Source: Desulfobulbaceae bacterium UBA5611 (GTDB lineage: Bacteria; Desulfobacterota; Desulfobulbia; Desulfobulbales; Desulfocapsaceae). From it: a stretch of 26,571 bases of DNA. A program made the translations under genes and the position numbers. The notes beneath the pieces were generated by a model. That model saw only the letters and a program-made list of their open reading frames with translations, was not told where the DNA came from and did not search any database. The stretch lies in NCBI GenBank assembly GCA_002424635.1, contig DIKT01000018.1:47307-73877 (forward strand), in the 5' to 3' direction. Positions 1 to 7,198 of the stretch are shown one piece after another. The first letter of the stretch is position 1; every line of letters begins with the position of its first letter.

Positions 1-24
1 GTTCGAATCTCGTTTCCCGCTCCA
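1..24 (+). tRNA. tRNA-Gly, 3' end only
   Basis: The window opens inside a tRNA. Visible are the T-loop (TTCGAAT, 2-8), the 3' side of the T-stem (9-13), the 3' acceptor strand TTCCCGC (14-20), discriminator T21 and an encoded CCA (22-24). An acceptor ending TTCCCGC with a U discriminator is what bacterial tRNA-Gly (GCC type) has. The anticodon lies outside the window, so the isoacceptor is inferred. Confidence 0.8.
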
Positions 25-37
25 CATTATAGACTCG

Positions 38-68
38 AAAAGGTTCGACACAGTTCGGACCTTTTTTT
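38..68 (+). terminator. Rho-independent terminator after the tRNA
   Basis: A 10-bp stem (38-47 with 56-65, one G-U pair) closes an 8-nt loop and runs into a T7 tract (62-68). It lies directly behind the tRNA and 35 bp before rplM, so it should end the tRNA transcript. Confidence 0.8.
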
Positions 69-102
69 ATTCATTGTATTAATCTGCATCTTGAGGAACA
101 CC

Positions 103-531
103 ATGAAAACCTATCTGGCTCCGGTCAACGAGATCGAAAAGAAATGGTATGTCGTCAATGCCGAAAACAAAATTCTCGGCCGTCTGGCAACTGAAGTCGC
201 TTCCCGTTTACGCGGCAAACACAAACCAACCTTTTCCACCTTTATCGACAACGGTGATTTCATTATTATTACCAATGCCGAAAAAATTCAGCTGACTGGA
301 AAAAAATGGGACGACAAGAAATATTATCGTCACACCGGATACATCGGTGGTATTAAAGAACGTAATGCCAAGAAATTATTAGAAGTACACCCAACAGATC
401 TTCTCATGAAGGCCATCAAGGGAATGCTGCCTAAAAATAAACTGGGCAATCAACAATTAAAGAAACTTAAAATTTATGTTGGTAACGAGCATCCACATGC
501 AGCTCAATTACCTGCTGAATTAAATATTTAA
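103..531 (+). CDS. rplM: 50S ribosomal protein L13
   Basis: Large-subunit ribosomal protein L13, an early assembly protein that binds 23S rRNA. The 142-residue product has the normal family length and the family sequence: an N-terminal KWYVVNAENKILGRLAT stretch, LRGKHKPTF, and the central YYRHTGYIGGIKE motif, ending near HPHAAQLP. The start is set at ATG 103 because GAGGA (93-97) is well spaced in front of it; an in-frame TTG at 91 would overlap that ribosome site. rpsI follows after 14 bp in the usual L13-S9 pair. I see no clear promoter between the tRNA terminator and the start, so the promoter may overlap the terminator or the pair may be read from further upstream. Confidence 0.97.
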   Translation: MKTYLAPVNEIEKKWYVVNAENKILGRLATEVASRLRGKHKPTFSTFIDNGDFIIITNAEKIQLTGKKWDDKKYYRHTGYIGGIKERNAKKLLEVHPTDLLMKAIKGMLPKNKLGNQQLKKLKIYVGNEHPHAAQLPAELNI

Positions 532-545
532 CTTCCGGAGAAACC

Positions 546-938
546 ATGGCTCAAAATCGTTTTTATGCCACAGGGAAAAGAAAAACAGCAGTTGCCAGAG
601 TATGGATTACCCCCGGCACCGGCAAGGTTACTGTGAATACCATGGCTGCGGATGACTACTTTGGTAACACATTCCAGACCTACAAGATCGCTAAACCTTT
701 TCAGGTAACCGATAACGCTGAAGGCTATGATGTGATCGCCACGCTTAAAGGCGGTGGTAAATCGGCCCAGGTTGAAGCGCTCAGTCATGGCATCTCCAGA
801 GCTCTTCTCCATGTTAACCCTGAAAACAGATTACCTTTAAAGAAATCCGGTCTGCTGACCCGTGATCCTCGCATGAAGGAACGGAAAAAATATGGGCAGA
901 AAGGCGCCCGGGCCAAATTTCAGTTCTCTAAACGTTAA
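546..938 (+). CDS. rpsI: 30S ribosomal protein S9
   Basis: Small-subunit ribosomal protein S9, whose C-terminal tail reaches the P-site tRNA. The 130 residues match the usual length. Family features are FYATGKRKTAVARVWI at the N-terminus, a VEALSHGISRALL stretch, LLTRDPRMKERKKYGQKGARAKFQFSKR at the end, and the conserved C-terminal Lys-Arg. An AACTTCCGGAG ribosome site precedes ATG 546. It is co-transcribed with rplM and a strong terminator follows 97 bp after the stop. Confidence 0.97.
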   Translation: MAQNRFYATGKRKTAVARVWITPGTGKVTVNTMAADDYFGNTFQTYKIAKPFQVTDNAEGYDVIATLKGGGKSAQVEALSHGISRALLHVNPENRLPLKKSGLLTRDPRMKERKKYGQKGARAKFQFSKR

Positions 939-1035
939 TTTCTTGCTCGCTGCCTGAATCCTTTGTGTTAGTGTGAAAACTGACATTATGTATTTCAAGC
1001 CTCAAGGACTCTAACGGACAGACAATAGTTCTATC

Positions 1036-1075
1036 AGAGGGAATAACAGAAATTCTGTTATTCCCTCTTTTTTTA
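1036..1075 (+). terminator. Strong Rho-independent terminator between rpsI and argC
   Basis: A perfect 15-bp inverted repeat (1036-1050 with 1054-1068) around a 3-nt loop is followed by a run of T (1066-1074, one C). It ends the rplM-rpsI transcript. It sits only 21-28 bp ahead of the argC start codon, so any promoter serving argC must lie upstream of or within the hairpin. Confidence 0.93.
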
Positions 1076-1096
1076 TTTTTTTTCAGGTATCCCATC

Positions 1097-2137
1097 ATGG
1101 TAAACGTCGCAATTATCGGGGCCTCCGGCTACACAGGTGTGGAGCTGGCCAGAATCCTCTGCAACCACCCGCATGTCAGGCTGACCGCAGCTACGTCACG
1201 TCAATATGCCGGCCAGCCCCTGGCCCAGGTTTTTCCTAATCTGCGTAAAAAAACCGACCTGATCTGCGAAAATCTCAGCACTCAGGAATTATGCGCCAGG
1301 GCTGATCTTTTTTTTACCGCCGTGCCTCACAAAACGGCCATGGACATTGTCCCCGATTTGCTGGCGGCCGGCAAAAAAGTAGTGGATCTGTCCGCCGATT
1401 TTCGGCTCCGTGATGTTGCGGTCTATGAACAATGGTATCAAAAGCATTCAGCTGCCGACCTACTCCAAGAGGCAATCTACGGCCTGCCGGAACTGTACCG
1501 GGAACTGATCAGAAACAGCAGACTCACCGCCAATCCCGGCTGCTATCCCACCTCCATCATTCTGGCGCTGGCTCCCCTCTTAAAGGCTGGTGCCATTGAC
1601 CCTCGTTCTATTATTGCTGATTCCAAATCCGGAACATCCGGGGCCGGCCGCGCAGCCCAGGTAGGTTCACTTTTCTGCGAGGTAAATGATGGTTTCCGGG
1701 CCTATAAGGTCGGCGGCACCCATCGTCATCTTCCCGAAATTGAGCAGGAGATCAACACCTTTCTGCCGGAACCGGTCCGGATCTCTTTCACCCCGCATCT
1801 GCTGCCGATCTCACGCGGCATCCTGAGCACTATCTATGCCCAGCTGCAGCCGGAATTTCAGCAAGCCGATGTCAGCCTGCTTTATGAACAGATGTATGCG
1901 CCAGAGCCCTTTATCCGGCTCCTGGCCGACAACAACTTTCCGGCCACTCAATATGTACGGGGATCTAACTTTTGTGATATTGGCTTTAAGATCGATTCTC
2001 GCACCGGGCGCATCATCATCATGTCCGCCATTGATAATATTGTCAAAGGTGCTACCGGCCAGGCTGTACAGAATATGAACCTGATGTGCGGCTTTACTGA
2101 AACCGCCGGACTTGAAACTGCGCCTTTTTTCCCATAA
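1097..2137 (+). CDS. argC: N-acetyl-gamma-glutamyl-phosphate reductase
   Basis: Third step of arginine synthesis: NADPH-dependent reduction of N-acetyl-glutamyl-phosphate to the semialdehyde, in the cytoplasm. The 346 residues have the normal length. The N-terminal NADP-binding loop is GASGYTG (residues 8-14). The catalytic cysteine is C149 in NPGCYPTS. Further family signatures are KSGTSGAGR and the C-terminal GSNFCDIGF. ATG 1097 is preceded by a weak AGG about 9 bp upstream. The gene starts right after a terminator hairpin, so it is either read by partial read-through or controlled by that hairpin. No other arg gene is in the window. Confidence 0.95.
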   Translation: MVNVAIIGASGYTGVELARILCNHPHVRLTAATSRQYAGQPLAQVFPNLRKKTDLICENLSTQELCARADLFFTAVPHKTAMDIVPDLLAAGKKVVDLSADFRLRDVAVYEQWYQKHSAADLLQEAIYGLPELYRELIRNSRLTANPGCYPTSIILALAPLLKAGAIDPRSIIADSKSGTSGAGRAAQVGSLFCEVNDGFRAYKVGGTHRHLPEIEQEINTFLPEPVRISFTPHLLPISRGILSTIYAQLQPEFQQADVSLLYEQMYAPEPFIRLLADNNFPATQYVRGSNFCDIGFKIDSRTGRIIIMSAIDNIVKGATGQAVQNMNLMCGFTETAGLETAPFFP

Positions 2138-2260
2138 GTCTTGAACGAGAATTTGAGGTTAAAAGCTCCGGAATGACAGTTGTGCATTTTTTCTGACAGG
2201 TCGACTCAGCTGGTAGCAATTGCGGCAATTCCTCTTTTGCAAGTTCATCTTTCCCCCGGC

Positions 2261-3019
2261 ATGCGTAACATAAAACTCACTATTGCCTTTGATGGCACCG
2301 CCTATAGTGGCTGGCAGCGACAAACAAACTGCCCTACTATTCAGGGAGAAATCGAGAAACGGCTGCAGCTTATAACAACCAACAGGTCAATATCTCTTTG
2401 TGGTGCCGGCCGTACTGATGCCGGAGTGCATGCCAGAGGGATGATTGCCAATTTTCATACAGACAATACCATCTCCTGCCCGATCTTACTGCGCGGTTTG
2501 AACGGTTTGTTACCAGCCGCCATCAGAATCCTTGAGGTCTGTGAAGTTACTCCTGACTTTCATGCCCGCTTCTCGGCCAAATCCAAAACATATACCTATT
2601 CTCTGTGTACCGGCGCCATACAACTCCCTTTACATCGTCTTTATGCCGTACATGTTCCACATCTTACCCACCCGAAAACAATCCAGGCCTGCCTGGAAAC
2701 AATCAAGGGAACCCATGATTTTAGCAGTTTTGAGGCCACCGGTTCCCGCGACCTTCTGAAGCCAATTGGACGCGGCGCGATTCGTACCATGCATGAGGCC
2801 ACTTTTACCCAATCAGGTCCGGAAGCATACCAGTTCAAGTTCAGCGCTGATGGTTTCCTGCGTCACATGGTCCGCAATCTGGTGGGCACGTTGCTGGAGG
2901 CCGGCAAAGGCCGGCTAACCTCCCTGGAATTCGCACAAATACTGAAGGCCGGCAAGAGAAGTGCGGCCGGACCGACAGCACCTGCTCATGGTCTGCTGCT
3001 GGAACAAATATTCTATTAA
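2261..3019 (+). CDS. truA: tRNA pseudouridine(38-40) synthase TruA
   Basis: Converts U38-U40 of the tRNA anticodon stem to pseudouridine. The family N-terminus (KLTIAFDGTAYSGWQRQ) begins at once after ATG 2261. The catalytic aspartate is D53 in GAGRTDAGVHA, and RHMVRNLVGTLLEAGKGR near the C-terminus is also typical. From this start the protein has 252 residues, normal for TruA. An in-frame TTG at 2180 would add 27 unrelated residues and has no family support, so I reject it, although the ribosome site ahead of 2261 is poor. It follows argC by 123 bp. Confidence 0.93.
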   Translation: MRNIKLTIAFDGTAYSGWQRQTNCPTIQGEIEKRLQLITTNRSISLCGAGRTDAGVHARGMIANFHTDNTISCPILLRGLNGLLPAAIRILEVCEVTPDFHARFSAKSKTYTYSLCTGAIQLPLHRLYAVHVPHLTHPKTIQACLETIKGTHDFSSFEATGSRDLLKPIGRGAIRTMHEATFTQSGPEAYQFKFSADGFLRHMVRNLVGTLLEAGKGRLTSLEFAQILKAGKRSAAGPTAPAHGLLLEQIFY

Positions 3020-3078
3020 ACAGCACGGTCTGCTTTGCTCTTTTCCTGTTGCTAAAAGACGATGAAACAGGTAGAGAA

Positions 3079-3108
3079 TTGACAATAAATCTTCAGCAAT
3101 GCTTATCT
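3079..3108 (+). promoter_or_regulatory. Possible sigma-70 promoter of the aminotransferase gene
   Basis: A perfect TTGACA -35 box lies at 3079-3084. The best hexamers at 17-19 bp spacing (for instance TTATCT at 3103-3108) are poor -10 matches, so only the -35 box is convincing. The gap after truA has no terminator hairpin that I can see. Confidence 0.35.
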
Positions 3109-3156
3109 ACTTATTCGTAATAAAATAGAATTACAGCCATTAACAAGGATACTGAC

Positions 3157-4368
3157 ATGAGTGCTCCAATCATCACGCTGGCGGATAGAGTTATCAATAT
3201 CAAACCCTCGCCGACCCTTGCCGTGAACGCCAAGGCCAAGGCATTGAAAGCTGCCGGTGCGGACATCCTCAACTTCAGTGTTGGTGAACCTGATTTTGAC
3301 ACTCCGCCCCATATCTGTGAGGCCGGCAAAAAAGCAATCGATGATGGTTTTACCCGCTATACAGCTGTTCCCGGCATGCCGGAATTACGGGAGGCCATCT
3401 GCCAGCGTCTGCAGCAAGATAAAGGACTCTCTTACTCAATGGATGAGATCCAGGTGGCCTGTGGCGGCAAGCATGGCCTTTATAATATGTTCCAGGCGGT
3501 GCTCAATCCCGGAGATGAGGTACTGATCCCTACTCCCTACTGGGTGTCCTACCCTCCTATGGTCCAGCTGGCAGGCGGTATCCCGGTTCTGCTGCCGCTG
3601 CTGGAACAGGATGACTTTGATCTCAACCCGGCGATTCTTCAACAATATGCGACCGGCAAAACCAGGGCCATCATTCTCAACTCGCCTTCCAATCCTACCG
3701 GCTCAACCTTCTCTGTTGAAGCCCTGCAATCGATTGCCCGACAGGCCCGAGAGCACGGCTGGCTGATTATCACCGATGACATTTATGATACCATCAGCTA
3801 TATGGATACAGAGCTGCCACATATCCTCGATATTGACCGGGGCTTAAAGGAGCAAACCCTGATCCTGAACGGGGTCTCTAAATCCTTTGCCATGACAGGT
3901 TGGCGGATAGGCTGGACGGCCGGACCGAAACATATCATTGCGGCCATGAATAAAATCCAGGGCCAATCGACCTCTAATCCTTCTTCCATTTCGCAGAAAG
4001 CGGCCCTCGCTGCCGTCAGCGGCCCCCAGGATTTTCCAAAAATCATGCAGCAGGCTTTCCTGCCCAGACGGGACTTTTTTGTAGCAGCGCTACGCGCCAT
4101 CGAAGGAGTAAGCTGTGTTAAGCCCAAAGGGGCCTTTTACGTCTTTCCCAATTTCTCTGCCTATTTTGGCAAGTCATTTAATGGCAAAGTCATTAATAAC
4201 TCTGTGGATCTGGCCGATTATTTCCTGGATGAGGCCCAGGTAGCTTCCGTACCTGGTGCTGCCTTTGGAGCCGACGATTTTGTCCGCTTTTCTTTTGCCA
4301 CTTCCATGGAGATCATCAAAGACGGCATGAGCAGAATCAAGAAGGCTTTGGCCAATCTGGAAGGATAA
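3157..4368 (+). CDS. Class I PLP aminotransferase, probably aspartate aminotransferase
   Basis: A cytoplasmic fold-type I aminotransferase, most like the bacterial Ib aspartate aminotransferases. The PLP lysine is K242 in NGVSKSFAMTGWRIGW. Also visible are the cofactor-binding SNPTGS (178-183), DDIY (207-210), the early VGEPDFDTP loop (42-50) that is typical of aspartate-type enzymes, and the substrate-binding arginine in RFSFATS near the end. The length of 403 residues is normal. An AAGGA ribosome site sits 8 bp before ATG 3157. Substrate choice (aspartate, prephenate, or other 2-oxo acids) cannot be fixed by reading. It stands alone between truA and a convergent LysR gene. Confidence 0.93.
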   Translation: MSAPIITLADRVINIKPSPTLAVNAKAKALKAAGADILNFSVGEPDFDTPPHICEAGKKAIDDGFTRYTAVPGMPELREAICQRLQQDKGLSYSMDEIQVACGGKHGLYNMFQAVLNPGDEVLIPTPYWVSYPPMVQLAGGIPVLLPLLEQDDFDLNPAILQQYATGKTRAIILNSPSNPTGSTFSVEALQSIARQAREHGWLIITDDIYDTISYMDTELPHILDIDRGLKEQTLILNGVSKSFAMTGWRIGWTAGPKHIIAAMNKIQGQSTSNPSSISQKAALAAVSGPQDFPKIMQQAFLPRRDFFVAALRAIEGVSCVKPKGAFYVFPNFSAYFGKSFNGKVINNSVDLADYFLDEAQVASVPGAAFGADDFVRFSFATSMEIIKDGMSRIKKALANLEG

Positions 4369-4374
4369 AATAAA

Positions 4375-4407
4375 AAAATCGGATACAGGTTAACTATATC
4401 CGATTTT
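4375..4407. terminator. Bidirectional terminator between aminotransferase and LysR genes
   Basis: An 11-bp perfect inverted repeat (4375-4385 with 4397-4407) has T-rich 3' flank on the + strand and an A-run (4372-4378) on its left, which is the U-tract when read on the minus strand. It lies between two convergent genes, so it can serve both. Confidence 0.75.
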
Positions 4408-4459
4408 CTATAACTTAATCCTGTGCTGTCGGCTGCCGGCAGCAGCCCTTTGCCCATGC

Positions 4460-5452
4460 TTACTTTTTCAAGATCAGGCCCTGCTTGGTCAGCAGGGATT
4501 GTTTGGCCAATAAGGATTGCAGCTTCCATGGTGAAGACAGGCAGGCCCTGCTGGCGCTGCAAGTGGACATCACATCACAGAAGGCCAGAAATTCAGCCAG
4601 GGCATCACTCATGACATGGCCTTTCCGGGAAATGATCTGCAACTGTCGGTGCATATCAAGGCCTTCGACCTTCAGGCTTTTCAACCAGCCATGCTCCACT
4701 TCCCGACATACCGTCAATGACGACAGACAGGCAATACCTGCTCCTGATTCCACCGCCCTTTTAATGGCTTCGGGATGCCCCATCTCCATGATCACATGGA
4801 TCTGATCAAGATAGGCCTTCATCTTCTCCCGAAAAATAGCAACCGTCCCCGACCCTTCTTCGCGCATGATCCAGCGGGTATTCTTAAAATCGGTCTTGAC
4901 ATTAAAAATTTCATTGCCGGCCAGCGCATCGTTCGGACCAACCAGAATCACCAGTTCGTCCTTAAACCAGGGACGGATAATGGTATCAGGATGTTTGACC
5001 GGACCTTCGACAAAAGCGACATCGGCCTTGCCTTCCCGAATAAGAGTCTCGGCGTAGCGGGTATGATGGACCAGCATGTTGATACCGACATGGGCATGCA
5101 TCCGTTTAAAGGCGCCGATCAAATAGGGCAGGAGATAGTCACCAATGGTCGTGCTGGCCACGATATTAATATGTCCGCTCAACTCATCATTTTTCTCGGA
5201 CATGATACTCTCGACATTACTGACCTGGCAGACTATCTCTTTGGCAAGAGGTAAAAGATAGCGACCCCGCTCATTTAAGAGCAGGCTGCGACCATGACGA
5301 TCAAACAGGGGGCCGGCCAGTTGGTTTTCCAGTTCCGCCAGGGCCATACTTACGGCCGACTGGGTCACGAATAATTTTTTACTGGCCTTGGTAACTTGGG
5401 CTGTCTCAGCTACGGCAATAAATATTTCTAATTGTCTCAGGGTGATAGACAT
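4460..5452 (-). CDS. LysR-family transcriptional regulator
   Basis: A DNA-binding regulator with an N-terminal winged HTH (about residues 1-60: LRQLEIFIAVAETAQVTKASKKLFVTQSAVSMALAELE) and a two-lobe effector domain starting near residue 85 (GHINIVASTTIGDYLLPYLI). ATG 5452 is chosen because GAAGGAAG lies directly upstream; an in-frame TTG at 5470 is less likely. The 330 residues exceed the usual 290-310. The surplus is a C-terminal tail after FLAFCDVM, with a SLLAKQSLLTKQG near-repeat, unlike the normal family end. It is divergent from the nuo operon across 264 bp, so autoregulation or control of nuoA is plausible but not shown. The effector is unknown. Confidence 0.93.
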   Translation of the reverse strand: MSITLRQLEIFIAVAETAQVTKASKKLFVTQSAVSMALAELENQLAGPLFDRHGRSLLLNERGRYLLPLAKEIVCQVSNVESIMSEKNDELSGHINIVASTTIGDYLLPYLIGAFKRMHAHVGINMLVHHTRYAETLIREGKADVAFVEGPVKHPDTIIRPWFKDELVILVGPNDALAGNEIFNVKTDFKNTRWIMREEGSGTVAIFREKMKAYLDQIHVIMEMGHPEAIKRAVESGAGIACLSSLTVCREVEHGWLKSLKVEGLDMHRQLQIISRKGHVMSDALAEFLAFCDVMSTCSASRACLSSPWKLQSLLAKQSLLTKQGLILKK

Positions 5453-5514
5453 TTTTTCTTCCTTCTTCAATATTACTTATAAAAAATATCTTTTTTTTAG
5501 ATTAGTGTTGCTGC

Positions 5515-5542
5515 ACTTTATCACGTATATACAATTTCTCAA
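5515..5542 (-). promoter_or_regulatory. Probable promoter of the LysR gene
   Basis: Read on the minus strand: TTGAGA (5542-5537), 16-bp spacer, TAAAGT (5520-5515). It lies about 63 bp upstream of the LysR start codon in an AT-rich region. Confidence 0.5.
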
Positions 5543-5612
5543 TAGCTTTCATGAATGTAATTTAAACAATATGATTTCTCATAAAAATTGAATAAATAAT
5601 AGCCTTTACAGC

Positions 5613-5630
5613 AATGAATGATCATTCATT
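5613..5630. promoter_or_regulatory. Perfect 18-bp palindrome, candidate operator
   Basis: AATGAATGATCATTCATT is identical to its own reverse complement. It ends 6 bp upstream of the nuo -35 box, a usual place for an operator or activator site. A shorter palindrome, TTCATGAA, lies at 5548-5555, within a few bases of the LysR-side -35 box. The binding protein is not known; the divergent LysR is one candidate, although the plain palindrome form is also common for TetR-type repressors. Confidence 0.5.
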
Positions 5631-5636
5631 ATTAGA

Positions 5637-5665
5637 TTGACAAGCCCTGATTCCTTCATTATAAA
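5637..5665 (+). promoter_or_regulatory. Sigma-70 promoter of the nuo operon
   Basis: TTGACA (5637-5642), exactly 17 bp, then TATAAA (5660-5665): 6/6 and 5/6 matches to consensus. Transcription should begin near 5672, giving a leader of about 45 nt before nuoA. Confidence 0.8.
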
Positions 5666-5716
5666 GATTGCCATTAGTGAAGAATTGATCGTTTATTTAC
5701 CTTCAGGAGTGTGATT

Positions 5717-6136
5717 ATGGAGCTTCAATTTTCAGACTTTCTCTACCGCGACAATGTGCTCTGGATCGCAGCTTTCACTTTGGGCGGCCTCGCCTTTGCT
5801 TTGGGGCCTATTCTCATTGTTTATCTCCTCATGCCTCGCGGTACCCGCCAATTCGAAAACAGAAACAAACAATTCATTGAATGCGGCATGGTTCCCATAG
5901 GTGACAGCTGGGTACGCTATGGAACGGTTTTTTTCCTGTATGCCCTTATCTTTTTGGCTTTTGATGTGGATATCCTTTTTCTTTTCCCGGTCGCCCTTGC
6001 ATACAATAATGAAATGTTTGCCTATAGGGATTTTGTCGAAATTGTTCTCTTTGTCGGAATTTTATCACTCGCAATCGTATACGCATGGATCAAGGGAGTA
6101 TTCAAGTGGGAACGCAAAACGTACCTTCACCGTTAG
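5717..6136 (+). CDS. nuoA: NADH-quinone oxidoreductase subunit A
   Basis: Small membrane subunit of complex I with three transmembrane helices (about residues 14-38, 68-92, 104-125). The loop after the first helix carries the family motif with a cysteine (FIECGMVPIG, C56), which in other species lies near the quinone site. FLAFDVDILFLFPVA in the second helix is the acidic signature. ATG 5717 is chosen because CAGGAG (5704-5709) is 7 bp away; GTG 5711 would be too close. The product has 139 residues. It is the first gene of an 13-gene nuo-type operon behind a strong promoter, and it overlaps nuoB. Confidence 0.95.
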   Translation: MELQFSDFLYRDNVLWIAAFTLGGLAFALGPILIVYLLMPRGTRQFENRNKQFIECGMVPIGDSWVRYGTVFFLYALIFLAFDVDILFLFPVALAYNNEMFAYRDFVEIVLFVGILSLAIVYAWIKGVFKWERKTYLHR

Positions 6137-6624
6137 AAGCAGTACCATCATCACTGGTTCAATTTGCCATCTCTGATAAGCTGATCAATCTGGGCCGGGC
6201 CAATTCTTTATGGCCTTTGACCTTCGGTCTGGCCTGCTGTGCCATTGAAATGATGGCTACCGGCTGTGCGCGCTTTGATATGTCCCGCTTTGGCGCTGAG
6301 GTTTTTCGGCCCTCGCCGCGCCAAAGTGATGTGATGATTGTCGCCGGCACTATTTCTAAAAAAATGCAACCCGGCATTAAAACCCTGTATGATCAGATGC
6401 CTGAGCCTAAATGGGTTATCGCCCTGGGCAACTGCGCGATCTCAGGCGGTCCGTTTGCCTTCGAGGGGCAGTATGGCATTGTCCTGGGGGCTGACCAGTT
6501 TTTACCGGTTGATGTCTATATCCCCGGCTGTCCGCCCCGGCCTGAGGCCTTACTGCAGGGCATCATCGAACTGGAACATAAAATATCGGGCTGGAAAAGA
6601 TGGAAAGATCCTGAAGCTGCCTAA
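6106..6624 (+). CDS. nuoB: NADH-quinone oxidoreductase subunit B
   Basis: Peripheral-arm subunit holding the terminal [4Fe-4S] cluster N2 that hands electrons to quinone. The four ligands are present: the tandem C44-C45 in GLACCAIEMM, C110 in GNCA, and C142 in PGCPPRPE. I set the start at GTG 6106 because GGGAG (6094-6098) stands 7 bp before it; ATG 6085 gives 7 more residues but has no ribosome site. Either start lies inside nuoA, so translation is probably coupled. From GTG the product has 172 residues, normal for NuoB. Confidence 0.95.
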   Translation: MGTQNVPSPLEAVPSSLVQFAISDKLINLGRANSLWPLTFGLACCAIEMMATGCARFDMSRFGAEVFRPSPRQSDVMIVAGTISKKMQPGIKTLYDQMPEPKWVIALGNCAISGGPFAFEGQYGIVLGADQFLPVDVYIPGCPPRPEALLQGIIELEHKISGWKRWKDPEAA

Positions 6625-6709
6625 GTAAATATTACTGCCCTGCCCAGGTCACCTTTGCCTACTATTCAACCATTTATTTGAGCTGCTTCACATTTTTGGG
6701 ACACAGGAT

Positions 6710-7198
6710 ATGATACTAGAAACAACAGAGCAAGCATTGCAAGCGCTTCTGGCCGGTCCTATGCCGGCAAGTGCTGCTGACCAGGCCGACGTCAGAGCCA
6801 ATGGTGTTATGATCACTGACTACAAAAGTCATGGCTATCATCTGGATGCCAAGGTCAGCGCTGAGCAACTGGTGGCCGCCGTCACAATCGTCGATGAGAA
6901 CGGCTTTTTTCTGGAAAGCATCACCGGTGTCGACTGGATCAAAGAAAATCAACTGGAGGTGATCTATGATTTTTCCCGTTATGATTTTGATACCTGCCGC
7001 GTAGTAATTCGGACCAGAATCCCTCGTGAGCAACCGGTAGTCCCCACCATTACAGCTATCTATGCCGGAGCAAACTGGCACGAGCGAGAGACTCACGATT
7101 TCTTCGGCATTAAATTTGCCGGTCATCCCCATCTTGTCCCCCTGCTCCTTCCTGAAGATGCAGATTTTCACCCTCTCTTAAAGGATTTCAAGGCATGA
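6710..7198 (+). CDS. nuoC: NADH-quinone oxidoreductase subunit C
   Basis: The 30-kDa subunit of the hydrophilic arm, a structural partner of NuoD. The family signature WHERETHDFFGIKFAGHPHLVPLLLPED is complete at about residues 124-151. The 162 residues form a stand-alone NuoC, not the NuoCD fusion of enterobacteria. An 85-bp gap separates it from nuoB, and its stop overlaps the nuoD start (ATGA, 7195-7198). The ribosome site (AGGA) is very close to ATG 6710, so initiation may be modest. Confidence 0.95.
   Translation: MILETTEQALQALLAGPMPASAADQADVRANGVMITDYKSHGYHLDAKVSAEQLVAAVTIVDENGFFLESITGVDWIKENQLEVIYDFSRYDFDTCRVVIRTRIPREQPVVPTITAIYAGANWHERETHDFFGIKFAGHPHLVPLLLPEDADFHPLLKDFKA

Noticed and set aside
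988..1014. Eight-codon leader peptide MYFKPQGL before the argC terminator
   Set aside because: It has no ribosome site and no arginine codons, so it does not behave like an amino-acid attenuator peptide.
2180..2260. 27-residue N-terminal extension of TruA from a TTG
   Set aside because: The family N-terminus begins right at ATG 2261 and the extension has no resemblance to TruA or to a typical ribosome site arrangement.
4775..5254. 159-residue + strand frame opposite the LysR gene
   Set aside because: The LysR HTH and effector domain are clear on the minus strand and this frame has no recognisable domain.
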